From: CAYMSF01 sp964392985
Lineage (GTDB): Bacteria; Verrucomicrobiota; Lentisphaeria; Victivallales; Victivallaceae
Direction: 5' to 3'
DNA: 64,000 bases
Assembly: GCA_964392985.1 (NCBI GenBank)
Contig: CAYMSF010000003.1
Span: 1-64,000 of the forward strand
Positions 7,970 through 16,676 of the stretch are shown here, in pieces (position 1 is the stretch's first letter; each line of letters opens with the position of its first letter). The translations under genes were made by a program, and so were the position numbers. The notes beneath the pieces were generated by a model. It had not been told where the DNA came from and made no database searches. It worked only from the letters and a program-made list of their open reading frames with translations.

Positions 7970-8865
7970 AATGGCTCAAGAAAATGTTCAATCTGCAACC
8001 ACTTAAATATCAAGAACCACTTTTCCGTCCTCCGGCCGAGGCAGACAGTCTGATTATTCAAATTGCGTACGGATGTCCGCATAACGTCTGCCGTTTTTGC
8101 GCGATGTATAAAACGGTAAGATACTCCCGTCGAGACGAAAAAGAACTATTTGCAGAAATTGCCGCCGCCGGCAGATTTTATCCGCAAGCATCCCGGATTT
8201 TTCTCGCCGACGGTGACGTGATGCACCTGCCATTTGGCGAATTGGAAAAGATTCTTACTGAACTTAATCTTCACTTCCCCAACCTTGCCCGAATAAACCT
8301 TTATGCCAATGGCAGTTCTATTAACACTAAAACAAGCGAAGAATTACAAAAGTTAAAACAGTTGAAACTGAATACATTGTATCTCGGACTGGAAAGCGGT
8401 TCACAACAAATACTTGATCTGGTCAACAAACATGAATCCGTCAAGATGATGACAGATGCGGTGATTTCAGCCCAGGATGCCGGTTTAAAGTGTTCCGTCA
8501 TGTTTTTGCTCGGAATTGGCGGTAGAGAATATTCTAATCTTCACGCGACGCAAACCATTTCGGCATTGAACGCCATGCAACCGCGTATTCTTTCGGCTTT
8601 GCGCTTTATAGAGGTATTGAAAGCGCCGGTATTTCCCGGATATGCAACATTGTCGGAATACGCAGCGATTAAAGAGTTGCAAACCATAATCGGCGGACTT
8701 GAACTCACCAAAACCGTATTCAGAGCTAATCATTCCTCCAACCCGGTACCGTTAAGCGGAAGATTTCCCCAGGACCGCGAAAAAATGGTGCAGGAACTTG
8801 AACAGCTGCTTAATTCCGGAGCATTGGACAGGAATGGGCCCGGCGTTACGCCGCTTTATTTGTAA
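7957..8865 (+). CDS. Radical SAM protein of the C-x4-C-x2-C type
   Basis: This 302-residue protein has cluster cysteines at 40, 45 and 48 in YGCPHNVCRFCAMYK. The spacing C-x4-C-x2-C differs from the classical C-x3-C-x2-C but is a known variant with the CPHN/CSHN core. Later segments, FLADGDVMHLP, INLYANGSS and LYLGLESGSQQIL, fit the Elp3-like radical SAM barrel. There is no auxiliary-cluster domain. Function is unknown. It overlaps hemW by 13 bp if the first ATG is used; an ATG at 7966 overlaps the hemW stop as ATGA and is equally possible. Confidence 0.8.
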   Translation: MAGMKWLKKMFNLQPLKYQEPLFRPPAEADSLIIQIAYGCPHNVCRFCAMYKTVRYSRRDEKELFAEIAAAGRFYPQASRIFLADGDVMHLPFGELEKILTELNLHFPNLARINLYANGSSINTKTSEELQKLKQLKLNTLYLGLESGSQQILDLVNKHESVKMMTDAVISAQDAGLKCSVMFLLGIGGREYSNLHATQTISALNAMQPRILSALRFIEVLKAPVFPGYATLSEYAAIKELQTIIGGLELTKTVFRANHSSNPVPLSGRFPQDREKMVQELEQLLNSGALDRNGPGVTPLYL

Positions 8866-8920
8866 AAATTCAGTTGCAAAGACGTAACCAATAATAGCGG
8901 GTCAACGAGTGGTTGAATTG

Positions 8921-8949
8921 TTGACAAATGTTTAAAAAGCTGTTATCTT
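8921..8949 (+). promoter_or_regulatory. Promoter upstream of the TolC-family gene
   Basis: TTGACA (8921-8926), 17 bp, then TATCTT (8944-8949), preceded by TG to give an extended -10 (TGTTATCTT). The resulting leader would be about 145-160 nt and AT-rich. The surrounding gap (8866-9101) holds no gene. Confidence 0.5.
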
Positions 8950-9101
8950 TTCTGCAAAATTTCCGATATCAGCTTATTCTATTTGTAATTTTAATGACAG
9001 TTTTTTTGAGTTTTAATTGCAAAATAATCTTTTGCGGGTTATGTTATGTGTTCAGTTTTCATATATGAGATTGATGTTAAATTAACATAAATTTAGATGG
9101 T

Positions 9102-10583
9102 GTGGATTTGTTAAAAATGAAAGTGTCCGGCATTATTTCAACGGCAGGCATTGGCTTGTTGCTACTGACTGGAGGCTGTTATAATTACACTCCCCCTCCG
9201 CTTCCAACGGAAGCGGACGTGTATACCGGTCGCAAAAGAGCCGATACGGAAAAACAGTTTAACAATATTACTGTGCTTTCGTTAGAAGACGCGCAGAAGA
9301 TCGCCGTCAAAAACAATCCTGACTACATTTCTGTCTATCATGCTTTCAATGCGGCTAAAATGCGTTATTACCAATCTTTCGGTGCCTATTTTCCGACAGT
9401 AAAAGCTGAATATGGCGTGGGAAAAAGTTATGACAATCCCAGCGGCCAAGTTAATACCAATTCACCAAATTCCAATTCTCTGTCCAGCAGCGCTGATTTG
9501 ACCGCAACCTGGTTATTATTTGACGGTTTAATCCGCGAAATGAACACCTTGATGACAATGTATGAAGCCGAAAACAAGAAAACGCTGGAAGAAAACTCGC
9601 GCCGCCTGCTGATGAACAGCGTTGCTTTTGCATACAATGGAATCCTGCTTGCAATTGAACAGCAACGCATTGCCCGTGCGGACATGGAATTTCAGTTAAA
9701 AAACATGAATGAAACTCAATTAAAATACCAGGCCGGTGCAGTGCCGTTGAGCGAAGTTTTGAATTTTAAAATTCTCGTCAACGTTGCCACCGGAAATCAG
9801 ATTACGGCTGAATACAAATATAATATTGCGGTTTATTCGATGTCAGCACTTATGGGACTCCCGACTGCCAAGATTCCTAATCACATAAAATTCCCGCCAA
9901 TAAGTACAGAAACAGAAAATCATTTAACTTCGGTTGATGTTTATCTGGATACAGCATTAAACAATCGTCCGGACTTAAAATCATTCCGCAGTCTGATTAA
10001 AGTTGCAGAATATGGAGTTTATCGCACTTATGGTTCGTATTCACCAACAGTTTCGGCCTACGGCAATTTAAACTACGGCACTAACCTCAGTCACTACGGC
10101 GGCAACGGCACTGGAACGAATCCAAGTCACACTTACTCCAATAACGCCGGTTCAGAGTTCGGACTAATGGGCGAATGGTTGATTTTTAACGGTTGGAAAC
10201 GTGAAAATATCGTTAGAGAAGCGAAGGCAGAACTGGCCAAGGCTAAATTCAATGCGGCATCAAACTGGATTTCTATCATTCAGGAAGTCCGCGGGGCTTA
10301 TGACGGTTATATTCAGAGCATAAAACAGGCAAAACTTTATGAAAAAACATTGCTGCTAGTCAATAAACAACGTGATTTGGTTGAAGAGGAATATAAGGCT
10401 GGCAATACTGAGCTCACACGCCTGAACGAAGCTCAACGCGACCTGGTGCAGGCGGATACAAATCTGGTCGGCGCCCTCGTCAATGTCCGCAATGCCAAAG
10501 CCCAGCTTGATGCCGCAACTAACACCAATACGATAGGCGCGGATATTCCTTCCAACATTCCTGATAAAGTTGAAATCAATTAA
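9102..10583 (+). CDS. TolC-family outer-membrane efflux lipoprotein
   Basis: The protein has up to 493 residues. A lipoprotein signal ends in the lipobox LTGGC, followed by Tyr-Asn-Tyr and a Pro-rich stretch. Two outer-membrane-efflux repeats follow: one from about LSLEDAQKIAVKNNPDY to the middle, one from LDTALNNRPDLKSFRSL to the end. They contain the typical coiled-coil segments (LKYQAGAVPLSEVLN and VEEEYKAGNTELTRLNEAQ). It forms an outer-membrane duct for a tripartite pump or secretion system; no inner-membrane partner is in the window. The listed start is GTG at 9102; an ATG at 9117 gives a cleaner signal peptide and is probably the true start. Confidence 0.85.
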   Translation: MDLLKMKVSGIISTAGIGLLLLTGGCYNYTPPPLPTEADVYTGRKRADTEKQFNNITVLSLEDAQKIAVKNNPDYISVYHAFNAAKMRYYQSFGAYFPTVKAEYGVGKSYDNPSGQVNTNSPNSNSLSSSADLTATWLLFDGLIREMNTLMTMYEAENKKTLEENSRRLLMNSVAFAYNGILLAIEQQRIARADMEFQLKNMNETQLKYQAGAVPLSEVLNFKILVNVATGNQITAEYKYNIAVYSMSALMGLPTAKIPNHIKFPPISTETENHLTSVDVYLDTALNNRPDLKSFRSLIKVAEYGVYRTYGSYSPTVSAYGNLNYGTNLSHYGGNGTGTNPSHTYSNNAGSEFGLMGEWLIFNGWKRENIVREAKAELAKAKFNAASNWISIIQEVRGAYDGYIQSIKQAKLYEKTLLLVNKQRDLVEEEYKAGNTELTRLNEAQRDLVQADTNLVGALVNVRNAKAQLDAATNTNTIGADIPSNIPDKVEIN

Positions 10584-10650
10584 TTTTTAAAATGAAATTG
10601 AGTGGACTGGTTTGCGTTAATTTTTCCAATATCTGACAAAAGGCTAAAAG

Positions 10651-12255
10651 ATGTCAACAATAGTGCGTTTCGCTCCTTCCCCTACCGGGCATGTCCATAT
10701 CGGTAATATACGGACAGCAATTTTTAATTGGCTTTTCGCAAGACATTCCGGCGGTAAATTTCTGTTGCGCATAGAAGATACTGACTTAGAACGTTCTACC
10801 AGGCAGGCAATAGATTCATTATTAAAGTGTATGGATTGGCTTGGGCTGGATTATGACGGTGAAATCCTCTATCAGACCTGTCAACGGGAAAACCATGTGG
10901 CGGCAGCAGAGAGTATGATTTCACGCAATATGGCTTACCGCGGCATCGCCGACGCAAACGGGCAGCGACCAATCTTTTTTCGTATTCCATGGTGTTGTGA
11001 AGGGATGAGCACTGTTCGCGAAACTGGCGAGGCTGAACATGAACTGCATCAGGACACTCCTGTTATAATTAATGCGGCCGGAATCAATTTTGCGACGGTC
11101 AGTAAAAAAGGAACGCCATCACCGGTTTCTGCCTGTTTAGCCGGATTCAGGCAATTAAAACTCTACAAAAACGGGGAGTTGCTCTTTGAACTGGAAAAAA
11201 CCATTGAAGAAATTCAACGCGGCAAATCTTTGACGATTGAAAGTTGTGATAAAATGACATTTCTGCGAAGGGAAGTTTTTTATAATGACATAATAAAAGG
11301 TGAAATGTCTAAGCCACTGGACAGCATCAAAGATTTGATTATCGTTAGAGGCGACGGTTCTCCGGTATTTCATCTTGCTAATGTTGTTGATGATATTACT
11401 CAAAATGTCACTCACATCATTCGCGGAGACGATCATGTGGAAAATACCTACCGTCATATCCTGTTATTTAATGCTTTAAATAGACCGGCGCCACAATATG
11501 CGCATCTGCCGATGATTGTTAATTCTGCAGGAAAACCATACAGCAAACGTGACGGCGATGCGTTCGTCGGCGATTTCAGGGACAACGGATTCTTGCCCGC
11601 CGCATTATTTAACTATCTGGCATTACTTGGATGGTCTCCGGGTGATGACCGCGAAAAAATGACAAAGCCGGAAATGATTAGTGCGTTCAGCCTTGAACGC
11701 GTAAAAAGTGCTCCGGCGCAACTTGATTACGCCAAACTTCTGAATTTGAATGGACAATATCTGGCAGAAATGTCTCCGGCTGATTTTGCAACGGCGGCGG
11801 AGTCAATCGTACAAAGTTACGCCTGGGGCAGAGGAATTGATCCGGAATACTTTGCTGCGGTAAGCAAATTGATGCAATGTCGCACCCGTCAATTAAGTCA
11901 GGCGACTAATTGGCAATATTTTTTCAGTGATTTTTTCCCTGTAGAAGAAAAAGCGTTTACCAAGCAGTTAAAACCGGAGGAAAACCGGATGGCGTTGGCA
12001 GATTTTGCAAGTGAATTAAGCTCAAACACGACCATCACCCGGGAATGGATTCATGACACTCTCGATAAAATTGAAACCCGGCACAACATTCCTCATGGTA
12101 AATTTTTCCAGCCGGTTCGTCTATCAATAAGCGGCCTTGCTGGCGGGGCCGAACTTGATGAAACCATTTTACTATTAGGACAAACTCGTTGCGTTAGAAG
12201 AATTAATTCTGCACTGGAACACTGTAATATTATATTTTCTAATAATCAGGACTGA
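10651..12255 (+). CDS. gltX: Glutamyl-tRNA synthetase with an unusual central insert
   Basis: The enzyme charges tRNA with glutamate. The class I motifs are present: FAPSPTGHVHIGN (HIGH motif at 16-19) and KPYSKRDG (KMSKS-type, 298-300). ITHVIRGDDHVENT and GKFFQPVRLSISG are also typical. It is long (534 residues) because the middle is rebuilt. The usual zinc-binding stretch after AYR is missing, and about 95 residues (roughly 114-208) are inserted between FRIP and VFYNDIIKGEM. The insert contains four cysteines and a stretch LKLYKNGELLFELEKT. All other conserved parts are intact, so it should be active. An in-frame insertion rather than a frameshift is indicated by the continuous frame. Confidence 0.93.
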   Translation: MSTIVRFAPSPTGHVHIGNIRTAIFNWLFARHSGGKFLLRIEDTDLERSTRQAIDSLLKCMDWLGLDYDGEILYQTCQRENHVAAAESMISRNMAYRGIADANGQRPIFFRIPWCCEGMSTVRETGEAEHELHQDTPVIINAAGINFATVSKKGTPSPVSACLAGFRQLKLYKNGELLFELEKTIEEIQRGKSLTIESCDKMTFLRREVFYNDIIKGEMSKPLDSIKDLIIVRGDGSPVFHLANVVDDITQNVTHIIRGDDHVENTYRHILLFNALNRPAPQYAHLPMIVNSAGKPYSKRDGDAFVGDFRDNGFLPAALFNYLALLGWSPGDDREKMTKPEMISAFSLERVKSAPAQLDYAKLLNLNGQYLAEMSPADFATAAESIVQSYAWGRGIDPEYFAAVSKLMQCRTRQLSQATNWQYFFSDFFPVEEKAFTKQLKPEENRMALADFASELSSNTTITREWIHDTLDKIETRHNIPHGKFFQPVRLSISGLAGGAELDETILLLGQTRCVRRINSALEHCNIIFSNNQD

Positions 12256-12260
12256 TAAAA

Positions 12261-12854
12261 ATGTTGTTTAGAAAACGTAAATACTTCTCGGTTTATACTA
12301 AGGGGGCGGCAGAATTGAAAAAAGTTGCCACCGCTGTTCCTGCCATTGATGGTAATATTCTTGAAATCGGAAACGAAATGATTAAGATTATGGACGTTTT
12401 TAAAGGCATCGGTCTGGCGGCAACACAAATTGGCATCAACATGAGAATAGTTGCGATCAATATTCCTGCTGACAGCGATGAAAGTATCGGCTCCCCTGGA
12501 GAAATTACCTTGCTGCCGGAAATGCCGGTAATCCTGATTAATCCGGAAATCACTGCAGTAGGAACACAAACAGGGGTCCGCGATGAAGGCTGTTTAAGTA
12601 TTCCCGAGATATATGGTCCAGTTATCAGGCCATTGAACGTACGCTTGCGTTGCATTACTCTTGGCGGCAAATTGATTGATTGCGAATGTTCAGGTTTGCT
12701 TGCCCGAGTACTCCAACACGAAGTTGACCACCTTGACGGCATCCTTTTCGTTGACCGCATGAAAGCTGAGGATTTGGCAGAGATTCAACCTGAGCTTCAA
12801 CTTCTTGAAGCAACTGGTGCGTCACGCCATTATCAACGCAAAAAAGCAGGTTAA
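12261..12854 (+). CDS. def: Peptide deformylase
   Basis: Def removes the formyl group from new proteins. All three motifs are present: GIGLAATQIG (motif 1), DEGCLSIPE (motif 2, with the metal-binding Cys) and LQHEVDHLDGILF (motif 3, HExxH). The length of 197 is slightly above the usual 170-190. It begins 5 nt after gltX and is clearly part of the same transcript, followed 9 nt later by the next gene. The N-terminal 20 residues are a little longer than usual. Confidence 0.95.
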   Translation: MLFRKRKYFSVYTKGAAELKKVATAVPAIDGNILEIGNEMIKIMDVFKGIGLAATQIGINMRIVAINIPADSDESIGSPGEITLLPEMPVILINPEITAVGTQTGVRDEGCLSIPEIYGPVIRPLNVRLRCITLGGKLIDCECSGLLARVLQHEVDHLDGILFVDRMKAEDLAEIQPELQLLEATGASRHYQRKKAG

Positions 12855-12863
12855 AATACAAAT

Positions 12864-13772
12864 ATGGGTTTTTTCGGAATACTATTCGGCGTATGCAGCG
12901 GAACTGAAGTTTTTTTTGGTTTACTGCGATTATCGTTCTGGAAACCTTTATTACATCTGGCTATTCTTTCCATACTTTGTGCGATATTTGTTACTTTCTG
13001 TACATCATTCGCGTTGTTTGAAGATATTCAAATGGCAGGCAGCGCCATCGACGAAAATTGCGGCAACATCAACCTGACGGACAAAGGAATTTTTCCAACG
13101 ATTAAACCTGATTCGGCACGCTCTTTTCATTTAACGGAAAATGCCACACTGACCTATCAAGGCAATGCACCGTCGATTCAAAGCAACTTTGATCACGATA
13201 CGGCTTCGCGCGGGGTGCTATGGAATAGCGGGTTACTGGCTGTATGGTATAAAACTGACACTGGAGAATTTCTTCTTGTTCCAATCATTTACTCCCCGGG
13301 CAAAATCACAATTGCCACCAAGCCGTTAAACAAGGACAGCGTGGTCAGCTATATGCAGAAAAACAGCTTTCCCGAAAGCCTGGTTCAACTGCCGGTTAAG
13401 ACGATTAATGTGCCTGGCTTTATCGGGTTTATTAAATTTTATGCAGCCGGAGTGCTGTTTTTTGTCAACTTTATGCAATTTTTCTTTCAAACGCTTTTCT
13501 TAACTTTAATTTTTGCGGCAATTTTTCATCTTTTTGGCCATCGTAATCTGATGAACCTGACGTTTAAGGATGTTTTGTTGCTGGCAATTTATGCCGGTTT
13601 TCCCGGTTTGATGATAGCATCATTTTTCCCGGCATTCAATCTGCCATTGGATTTCAGTACGGTTTATATTTTCTGTTTTGCCGTTTACTTTATCTGTGTC
13701 ATGTACCGTTTTGACCAGAGATATGCCAGTGCCCAAAAAAGTGAGCGTACTGATGATGAAGACTTTATGTAA
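12864..13772 (+). CDS. Membrane protein of unknown function (302 aa)
   Basis: I do not recognise this protein with certainty. It has one hydrophobic segment near residues 26-48, then a soluble stretch of about 130 residues with several short beta-like repeats (about 50-180), then three to four hydrophobic segments from about 185 to 290. The last residues are charged (RFDQRYASAQKSERTDDED). The layout resembles DUF1189-type proteins, but I cannot confirm that. It is packed between def and the CDC123-like gene on the same strand, so it is probably co-transcribed with them. Confidence 0.7.
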   Translation: MGFFGILFGVCSGTEVFFGLLRLSFWKPLLHLAILSILCAIFVTFCTSFALFEDIQMAGSAIDENCGNINLTDKGIFPTIKPDSARSFHLTENATLTYQGNAPSIQSNFDHDTASRGVLWNSGLLAVWYKTDTGEFLLVPIIYSPGKITIATKPLNKDSVVSYMQKNSFPESLVQLPVKTINVPGFIGFIKFYAAGVLFFVNFMQFFFQTLFLTLIFAAIFHLFGHRNLMNLTFKDVLLLAIYAGFPGLMIASFFPAFNLPLDFSTVYIFCFAVYFICVMYRFDQRYASAQKSERTDDEDFM

Positions 13773-13798
13773 TTTTTGCTGTTTTGGAGAATCTTTTT

Positions 13799-14515
13799 AT
13801 GAATAATTTTGAATTCTGCCGTGCGCCGGTGTGGTATCCTGCCCTTTCCGGACACACCTTTCTCACCTCCTTTGTCAAACTGCAACAGGATGAAATACAG
13901 TTACTTGCAGAAGGCAAAGCTGAGGGGAAAGCCGTTGCCGAAGTTATCAGTAGAATGCGGCAGCCGATGAATGCCATACCCGGTAACTGTTTTGTATCAG
14001 TTGACACGGTTTCTCCAACTGATACTGAGCGTTTTAAAAATAAACGTGGCGCTGTTTTTTCTCCTGGAAGCGCATGGTATTTTCTTGCAAAAAGTGCAAA
14101 AGTAAGACATGCCGCAGCTAACGGACTGGTAGAATACATCAGTCTCAAACCATTCCGCCGCATCAATCAACCTCGCGAATTCCGTTTATTTATTTATCAG
14201 GGTCAGCTTGTGGCGATGAGCCAGTACTGGTTGATTCGTCATTTCCGCCGGCTGGAAGGCATTAAAGAAAAACTGTGGAAGAAAGCTGAAAAATTTTATT
14301 CAAAAATTGCCTGGGCGATTCCAATTGAAAATCTCGTCATGGATATTTACCTGACATCTGATGATACAATTCTGGTTATTGACCTGAACCCGTGGGGCAA
14401 TCCTACCGACCCGTTGTTACTGCGTAACTGGGATCGACCGTGGCAGAATAAACCGGGTATCGTGCTCATGCCCCCGCCATGGAAAATCAGCGGCGAGGTA
14501 AATGTTTCATTCTAA
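13799..14515 (+). CDS. CDC123-like ATP-grasp protein
   Basis: The 238-residue protein matches the CDC123/D123 family along its whole length: WYPALSGHTFLTSF near the N terminus, SVDTVSPTD, KPFRRINQPREFRLFI (117-132), AMSQYW, and MDIYL with ILVIDLNPWGNPTDPLLL (181-208). CDC123 is an ATP-grasp protein that helps assemble eIF2 in eukaryotes; bacterial and phage versions have unknown targets. Acidic and Asn residues in the VIDLNPWG stretch are the expected metal/ATP ligands. The true start is ATG 13799, preceded by TTGGAG 8-9 nt upstream; an upstream TTG at 13784 is unlikely. It lies between a membrane protein and a phosphoethanolamine transferase. Confidence 0.85.
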   Translation: MNNFEFCRAPVWYPALSGHTFLTSFVKLQQDEIQLLAEGKAEGKAVAEVISRMRQPMNAIPGNCFVSVDTVSPTDTERFKNKRGAVFSPGSAWYFLAKSAKVRHAAANGLVEYISLKPFRRINQPREFRLFIYQGQLVAMSQYWLIRHFRRLEGIKEKLWKKAEKFYSKIAWAIPIENLVMDIYLTSDDTILVIDLNPWGNPTDPLLLRNWDRPWQNKPGIVLMPPPWKISGEVNVSF

Positions 14516-14575
14516 GTCTGCCAATAAATGCCCGGCTCAAATCGATAAAACAAGAACAACAGTTTCAGGGTGTTA

Positions 14576-16171
14576 ATGAAAAAGATAGTTGAATGGATAA
14601 AACGTAATTGGTGCAATACGGTTTACATGCTAACCGGACTTGCCTTTATGAGCGTCATGTGGCTTTTTATCTACACGACAATCCTCTACCGCAGCCTGTT
14701 GCTTTCAGCATTTTTAATAGTCTTTTTTCGGGGAGGAAAAGTTTTACGGGTTACGACTATTTTCCTTGTCATGGCAATGGTTTTATTCGAATGTCATTTT
14801 ATTCTTCACTACCGTTCATTATTCTGGGGTATCGGGGACGAGATACTGATCGCTGCTTCCTGGGCATTAAATAATTACCAAAGTGAAATTTTCAACTATT
14901 TCAAATTAATAAAAACGGTGGAGTATGTGGCGATGGTCGGGGTGGCCATCATAGCGATATTTTTCGCAATTTTTATGCAAAAATCTCGCCGGTCAAAACT
15001 GGCTTTTGCCGCAATTCCTTTCTTTCTGGCGTACTGTTGGCTTTCATACGGTGAGGCGGTATGGAGATATTATCAGCACAAAGATGATGCCATCAGCATG
15101 CGCAAAAGGGTTAAAACTCATTCATTTTCCGCCACTGACACTGCAAAACCGGAAAAAAGTCTGTTAATGTTGGTTATTGGCGAATCGCAACGTCAAGACC
15201 ATTATTCTTATTTAATTAACAAAAAATATTCCCCGTTGTTGTGGACTGCCGAACGTGACGGCAATATGGTTTCATATACTGACATCACTACACATGCCAC
15301 CAAAACATTGCAGGCATGCCTTACGTTGTTTACTCGTTCATCAACGCAATATAATGCAAAGAACTTTTATGAAAAATCACTTATTTCAGCGTTTAAGGAT
15401 GCCGGTTATGCCACATATTATATAACCTATCACCCGGCGCTATCTGCCTACAATGACGGGCTGAATGTAATCATTGCCGAGTCTGATAATTTTATCAATC
15501 ACGCCGCGGAAAACAGAAAAACGAAAAATTTTGACACCGGAATGCTGCCTTTTGTCGATAACATTGTTAAAAACAACAAAGGAAAAACATTAATTGTAGT
15601 ACATACAATTGCGTTGCACTTTCCCTATTCCATCCGTTTTCCTAAAGATTATGAACTATTCACTCCGACAACGCACGACGAAGATACCGTAAATAACAGA
15701 GCAATGGTTAAAAACAACTACCGGAACGGCATGGTCTTCACCGGTCATTTTCTCGACCAGTTGGCAGGTTATGTCAACAAAACAGATTACCCTGCCGCCA
15801 TGGTCTTCATCTCTGACCATGGGGCCGCCCTTTACGATGACAATACCAGTAGTTATTTAGGTTATTGCAAAGGCAATTATCATGTGCCGTTTTTTATCTA
15901 TGGAACAGATATTTTTTGGAAGTGGCGCGGGCAGCAGGCAAAATCATTGTTGTATTTGAACCGTGAAAAAGCGTTAACTACTGATTATTTTTTTGAAACG
16001 ATGCTTGGGCTGATGAATATCACCTATACTGGTTTTCGCCAACACCTCAATTTATGTGAGACAGAAGCGAAAAAAGCAAAAAAACGTAAAGTTTTTGTCT
16101 GGAATGAACATGTTGAATACGATTCACTGGCAGAAGACAACGAGAATTTGAATCCGTTACCAATACCTTGA
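14576..16171 (+). CDS. EptA/CptA-type phosphoethanolamine transferase (sulfatase fold)
   Basis: About 531 residues. Four to five N-terminal membrane helices (to about residue 175) are followed by a periplasmic alkaline-phosphatase/sulfatase domain. Metal and active-site segments are LVIGESQRQDHYS, the region THATKTLQACLTLF that should hold the Thr nucleophile, FISDHGAALYDD and GNYHVPFFIYG. Members move phosphoethanolamine from phosphatidylethanolamine to lipid A, LPS core or other surface sugars. The start is ATG 14576 with CAGGG 5 nt upstream; GTG at 14570 is less likely. It is the last gene of the gltX-def run, converging on the HIT gene. Confidence 0.88.
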   Translation: MKKIVEWIKRNWCNTVYMLTGLAFMSVMWLFIYTTILYRSLLLSAFLIVFFRGGKVLRVTTIFLVMAMVLFECHFILHYRSLFWGIGDEILIAASWALNNYQSEIFNYFKLIKTVEYVAMVGVAIIAIFFAIFMQKSRRSKLAFAAIPFFLAYCWLSYGEAVWRYYQHKDDAISMRKRVKTHSFSATDTAKPEKSLLMLVIGESQRQDHYSYLINKKYSPLLWTAERDGNMVSYTDITTHATKTLQACLTLFTRSSTQYNAKNFYEKSLISAFKDAGYATYYITYHPALSAYNDGLNVIIAESDNFINHAAENRKTKNFDTGMLPFVDNIVKNNKGKTLIVVHTIALHFPYSIRFPKDYELFTPTTHDEDTVNNRAMVKNNYRNGMVFTGHFLDQLAGYVNKTDYPAAMVFISDHGAALYDDNTSSYLGYCKGNYHVPFFIYGTDIFWKWRGQQAKSLLYLNREKALTTDYFFETMLGLMNITYTGFRQHLNLCETEAKKAKKRKVFVWNEHVEYDSLAEDNENLNPLPIP

Positions 16172-16208
16172 TAATACAAGTTTAGTTGTATGCCTGATAC
16201 CGTATGTT

Positions 16209-16640
16209 TTACGATTCAATTTTGAACTTCAAAATAATCTTTTTGGCGATATCTGTTTTTTCCGCATCGGTAGCATATTCCAAATGGCGCCAATTCCAGT
16301 GAAATCCATCCTCGACACCGCGGGGAATAACGTGAAGATGGGCATGCATAACCACCTGACCGGCACACTCGCCGTCAGCAAGGTGAAGATTAAACCCGTC
16401 ACAATCCAGCGCCCGTTTCTGAGCAACTCCGATCCTGGCCGCGACACGAAACATCCTGCCGGCAACGTCTTCGGGTATAGTGGCTGAACTGCCATGATGA
16501 TCTTTCGGAATTATTAAGACATGACCGTGATTAATTGGTGCAATGTCCATAAATGCAAGAATATGTTCATCTTCATAAATTTTTTCCGCTGGAATTTCAC
16601 CCGCAACAATTTTGCAAAAGATACAATCACGCATATTCAT
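16209..16640 (-). CDS. HIT family nucleotide hydrolase
   Basis: The 143-residue protein has the catalytic triad HAHLHV (His99, 101, 103) and the N-terminal Cys pair CIFCKI (zinc-binding in many members), with FMDIAPINHGHVLIIPK in between. HIT (HINT-like) proteins split adenylated lysine or AMP-amine compounds and related nucleotides. It is the last minus-strand gene of the exopolysaccharide block, starting 36 bp after the O-antigen ligase stop. The ATG six bases downstream (16634) has better spacing to GGTGG and may be the true start. Confidence 0.92.
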   Translation of the reverse strand: MNMRDCIFCKIVAGEIPAEKIYEDEHILAFMDIAPINHGHVLIIPKDHHGSSATIPEDVAGRMFRVAARIGVAQKRALDCDGFNLHLADGECAGQVVMHAHLHVIPRGVEDGFHWNWRHLEYATDAEKTDIAKKIILKFKIES

Positions 16641-16676
16641 AATCCACCATTGTTATCATGGTTGTAATGGCAAAGT

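Noticed and set aside
12293..12760. 155-codon ORF antisense to def
   Set aside because: It mirrors a fully supported peptide deformylase gene, and its translation has no recognisable motif.
16174..16191. Short inverted repeat ATACAA/TTGTAT between the EptA-type and HIT genes
   Set aside because: Only six AT-rich pairs with no T-run; likely chance, though it sits between convergent genes.
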